Source of the DNA: Diadema setosum
Lineage: Eukaryota; Echinodermata; Echinoidea; Diadematoida; Diadematidae
Reading direction: 5' to 3'
DNA length: 64,000 bases
Assembly: GCA_033980235.1 (NCBI GenBank)
Contig: CM067067.1
Coordinates: 21,821,903 to 21,885,902 of the forward strand
The notes beneath the pieces are model-generated. The model ran no database searches and was not told the origin of the DNA. It worked only from the letters and a program-made list of their open reading frames with translations. This document shows, one piece after another, positions 59,791 through 64,000 of this stretch (positions within the stretch are counted from its first letter, which is position 1; each line of letters begins with the position of its first letter). Both the position numbers and the translations under genes were made by a program.

Positions 59791-60775
59791 TTTTTTTTTT
59801 TTAATATCCAAGTGGCGTTTTATTTGGTACTCAACATATATTACATTCTTTAAGTAATCGCTCAATTCCATTCTGACTTATGGGACAAAGTGACAATTTG
59901 CGGCAATTTCAAACCAGTATTTTGAGAAAATAGTTGCATCAAATGCATTTTTCTCAGTTCATGGTTAGATCTATCATATCACAGTTTATGAAAACACCAT
60001 ACTTAGTTTTAAAAGTATCATTGCAGTACATACAGCAACGAAAACTTGCTGTCATGACTTATGGGACATCTGAGGACCACCGTTTTTCACATGGGAAAGT
60101 AAGTTCTAAAATATTCTTACACACAGAGTCTCTGGAAAGATATTTTCTTTCCTGAATGTAGCAAAGAGTTGGTGCTTACCCTGAGCCAAGTGGTATGAAT
60201 ATCTACTCATTGGTATAGTAGCAGGATAGGGAAAACCAGTGTGACTGATGGGACACAAAAACGTGACTTATGGGACGCTATCAACTACCACATTTTGAGA
60301 TTGAGAGAATAATATTTACTGATGCCGGAACAAGTTTCATGAAAAATGAAGGTTTTTCGGACATAACTCCTCTCCACGTTCACCGATGTTCACAAATGAG
60401 GTATCAAAATATCCGTTGTGAAAGGCTGCTTTGAGTAAACTATATCAGATCATCTAATTAAGCTTCATTAGTCATCTATACTCAATAGTTTGATTTTCAT
60501 GAAATGCAACCTTTCGGTGGAATTGACCAATCACAGCTGAGAGATACATGACAAAGAATAAATTTTGTTCAGCTTAATTATACATGCACATTTTTCTCTT
60601 GAGGTATGTTGTCTGTGTGGGTTTATAATGGAAAGGAATGTTAAAAGCTGACATAACCGGAAGGTTGCTATTCAGATGTCGAGTGGTAAGCGCATATACA
60701 CAATCTAAAATTATTGAAATCTAGGCCTATGCCGTATCGACAAACAATATGAAACATGAAAAATGAAAATGCCAT

Positions 60776-61200
60776 GGCGAAGCATTTAGTGGAAAAAACA
60801 AACTAAAGCTCGATAATACCGCTGACTGGTTCCCATTTCCGGTTATGCACATTAATCTTTCCTTGTCTCTTTGCAATATAACACTCTTCACGATATGATT
60901 TTGTCAACATAGCCTTGAAAGAGGACAAACAGGGAATAGTGTTGTTACATCTACTTGCATAAATACAGCTTTTTCCTAAAGTAAAATATGGTTTACCAAT
61001 ATTTTGTTTGTATCATTCTCTATAACTCCAGTTAATACCGTCTTCACATTAAGGAATGACAAATCTATAATCGAGAGAAAAGATGTTATTTCCCTCCAAA
61101 GTGTTTGTGACACCTTACAGTTCCACATAATGTGTTCAATCGTTTCATTCTCAATGCATCCAAATGAACATAAAGGGGAATACACTAACTTCATTTTAAA
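60776..61200 (-). mobile_element. Degenerate LINE 3' end (reverse-transcriptase zinc-binding tail)
   Basis: On the minus strand the frame from 61194 reads MKLVYSPLCSFGCIENETIE, then HIMWNCKVSQTLWREI. This is the Cys/His pattern (C-x3-C, then H and C) of the zinc-binding region after non-LTR reverse transcriptases. After a frameshift near 60990 the next frame gives NNTIPCLSSFKAML and YIAKRQGKINVHNRKWEPV, the usual final segment. The polymerase core is missing, so the copy is dead and 5'-truncated. It differs from the LINE at 33300-34530. Confidence 0.75.
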
Positions 61201-61827
61201 ATAAAAATTTAAAAATTAAAATTAAGAAAATTTTTTACAATTTCAGGAAAAGTTGATAATGACACAAGGAACAGATGATTAATGTTGGTAGTGATCCTGG
61301 TTAAACCATCTGGTTCCAGGATACTCTTGATTTGTTTAAAAGGATTATCATTGCAAATAGGGCTAACAAACGAGGGAGTTCAAGCTGAGCATATTTGAGG
61401 TTTGCATACATTGAGCCCGCACTTGAGGCACAGCAGCGTGCTCACTGATCTGAATACACACAACAGAAAGGCTCCTTCATATTTCATTCACTTCACTGTT
61501 TGCATATGGATGGAATATAGGACTATACTCTTTACAGACTTACAGGAGAGAGAGCATTGTTTCACTCACATTACCGGTACATGTTTCTCAGGACCATATT
61601 TGTTTTTTTTTTTTATTAGATGAGCAAGTGGTTTTTCAACAAGTCTTTGTGTTTATTTGATTTTCTTTGGTAAATCCTTGATACCAATCCCTCAAACTGT
61701 AAGGGCTTCTACATTGGTGAGTTTAAATTCAACAGTCATTCAGACCATTTGGAGATTTGTTGTAGCAAAGTATGGCATCATCACCAGAATTATATGAGAA
61801 GGCTATTTTTTACATGTAGGCCTACAC
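61201..61827. other. Stretch without recognised genes
   Basis: AT-rich sequence with a poly-T run at about 61602-61613. No exon, RNA gene or terminal repeat was recognised. Confidence 0.5.
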
Positions 61828-61835
61828 CAAAGATC

Positions 61836-63623
61836 GTGTTCCTACTGAGCGATAAAAATTTGAGGGGATGCGAGGTGATTTGCAGTGATACGTGATGATG
61901 CGGGGCGAATTTTTCATCAGTAGAAACACATCGGGTAGTGGCTGATGTGCGGTGATGCGAGGTGCTCTGTCGTCCACCTTTCAAGGTGGTCAATGCGCGG
62001 TGATGCGAGGGATGATTTTCAGTAGAAACACAGTGGGTGACGAAATTCGCGGTGTACCAGAAGTCTCGAATTATTGGGAGATTTCGCCTGCGTTATTCAA
62101 ATGGTCACACACATGCTTTGACCGAAAGATCGGTCTGTATCTGTCCGTAGGGGAATGTTCTGCGGAGACTGCGTCTGGCTTCACGGATCCCCTGCGTATA
62201 CAGACCGAAGTCACTGATGCCAGCTCCTGTGGGGAGCAGTCACGCACAGATCAAATGTTACGATAAACCAAATTTCAGACAGCTTTTTTACATTCAAACA
62301 AGTTAGACATGACATGACACATTATGCAGCAATATTTGGGGTAAATTTCTCACATTGTGCAATCGAAATACTCACAGTAACTCGGTTATAACGCAGAAAT
62401 TTTATCCATATCGCAACATTACCGTTCGCTAGCTGTAAGTCGCCATTTTGAATCTGTAAGCCAATCAAATGTGAGGTACGTGTTCTAGTGAAAAAAACAC
62501 GTAGAAACTACCTCGCATGTGATTGGCTAATAGATTCATACTGTATGTTTCTGCCGTTTGAACGTGACGACGCGACGGGCTGGTTGATGTGTGTTTTACG
62601 TTGAAAATTCTACCAAAATGTTGGATTATTCATTAATCTTGTGAGTGTAGTGTATTCTTGAATAGTTGATTTCACTGTACAAGATTAAATTTGCTGACCT
62701 AGGGCCATGAATTAGACGCAATCGAGAAGGGTGAGGTACCTCACCCAATTTTCCATAGAGCCAGTGGTTAAGAACATCCTCACAGCAATGGGTACTGATA
62801 CCTTCCGTCTGTCTACGGAGGACGGCGTTAATGACAAAATATAAAAGAGTCCTCCGGACAGACGCGGATCTTTCTGTCTAACACATGCTCTGCGTTCACA
62901 GCGCTGGTGCATCTTGCGTGTTGTAATGTCCTATACAATACATGCACTGCACTGTATAAAGTCTACACTTGTTCTGTGTACTTCTCTTCTCTAGACTAGC
63001 ATGTTGTTGGGGTGTAACGTTTCCTGGACAGATATATGGTTATTTTTGTCATTTGAATGAATTATGTCTGAGAATATCAACTGGACATTGGATCTGCAGC
63101 GGTCCTTCATTTTCAAGAGGCGACAGATGACAGAAGTAAGCCTGTAGTGAAGGGCTTTTCATTTTGGGACACCAAACAAAGTAGAATACCGTTATGTAGC
63201 CTACTTGCTTCTAATTCGAGACGTTGCATATCCCAAAACATTAGGCCACATTCTCCTTCTCAAAGCGGCAGATTGAACCTGACTCCTGACTTGGAGGGGC
63301 AGTGAGAGCAATGAAAAACTAAAATACTAATAAATACCAACTATATTTCATGCCCCGGTCTACATTGTAGTTTGTGTCATTTTGATGATTGTTTACCTTC
63401 ACGTACCGCGCGACTTGCGACCACATCTGTAAAATATGTGACTTCCTGTTCACAACAAGCATCTCCCTGCATCACCGCGTATCACCGCATATTTATCGAT
63501 CAGTAGAGACAGTTCAGGTAGTCATAAAATACTAAGTGACGGACAAAAATTTGTGGTGATGTTAGGTAGATACGAGGTGAAAAGAGGTGATGCGAGGTGC
63601 CCCAGTGCCAGTAGAAACACGCT
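61836..63623. mobile_element. 1.8-kb hAT-like non-autonomous element with perfect 8-bp target duplication
   Basis: CAAAGATC lies directly outside both ends (61828-61835 and 63624-63631). GTGTTCCTACTG at the left matches GTGTTTCTACTG read inward from the right. Subterminal repeats on the left side combine GATGCGAGGTGA-type words with CAGTAGAAACACA (61918, 62018). Internal hairpins occur at 62126-62212 and 62459-62527. No transposase frame is present. Confidence 0.75.
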
Positions 63624-64000
63624 CAAAGATCTACACGTGTACACCGTACACGTAATGGCTAGGCCTCATTTAACAGATCATGTAGGCCTATCACAAGATA
63701 TTTCCAGAGCAGTGGCCTGTTAGTTGTAAGGTTTGAACCACTACCTGCAGGTTGGGGTATTTACCAGTGACTTTTTACTATTCAAAGATATTTGCAAATT
63801 TAGTGTCTTTGAAAAAAAGCATGCTTTATGCGATCACAGAGGAGGCAGTGTAGCTCAGCTATGATGTACTGTACATATGCATCTGCAGGCCTCATGTTGT
63901 CTAAAGCTTCGGCCCTTGTCAAAGGTTTCAGGCCATTACTGGTACATTATGTTGTATTACTGAGTTTCCAATCAAAAACCATTTGCCATTTGTTTGCTGT

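Overview
The window is animal genomic DNA: AT-rich, intron-dominated and crowded with interspersed repeats. It has no operons, no ribosome binding sites and no long uninterrupted reading frames. The repeat style (GCCTCCGCC/GGACGGACGG elements, TTAA-flanked miniature elements, many TACATGTA and AGGCCTA words) and the protein-level gene content suggest a marine invertebrate deuterostome, most likely an echinoderm. That assignment is an inference; I did not recognise the species.

The best-supported gene is TEX9 on the minus strand. Eight coding exons spell an in-phase 305-codon N-terminal part that matches vertebrate TEX9 in order: start exon 29301-29348, then 25123-25256, 19187-19250, 5988-6101, 5077-5186, 3065-3252, 1178-1260 and 184-357. 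The 3' end lies beyond the left edge. All seven internal junctions use GT/AG and keep phase.

TEX9 introns hold most of the mobile DNA between 0.4 and 29.3 kb. This includes three copies of a roughly 0.7-kb terminal-inverted-repeat element (two in opposite orientation around exon 6), a TA-flanked element at 7.8-8.5 kb, a 1-kb element with arrays of TGACCTTTGACC words at 9.0-10.0 kb, and two TTAA-flanked elements only 11 bp apart. The second of these runs 11030-18856 (7.8 kb) and carries an alternating tandem repeat. One possible signal-peptide exon (22139) and one unassigned 149-codon frame (25993) lie in TEX9 introns on the opposite strand.

From 29.4 to 64 kb there is no recognised gene. A GC-rich stretch at 35.0-35.9 kb ends in a good candidate first coding exon on the plus strand (35835-35892). 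Weaker exon candidates are at 53780 (plus) and 58537-58634 (minus). The rest is repeats: a degenerate LINE reverse-transcriptase tail (33.3-34.5 kb), nested foldbacks (36.8-39.0 kb), a 1.35-kb element with GTCA arrays (39.1-40.4 kb), a 3.7-kb hAT-like element enclosing a roughly 200/400-bp tandem array (44.6-48.2 kb), several nested miniature elements (49.0, 54.1, 58.0 kb), a second LINE tail on the minus strand (60.8-61.2 kb) and a 1.8-kb element with a perfect 8-bp target duplication (61.8-63.6 kb).

All coordinates were read by eye. Splice sites were chosen from consensus and phase, without transcript evidence.
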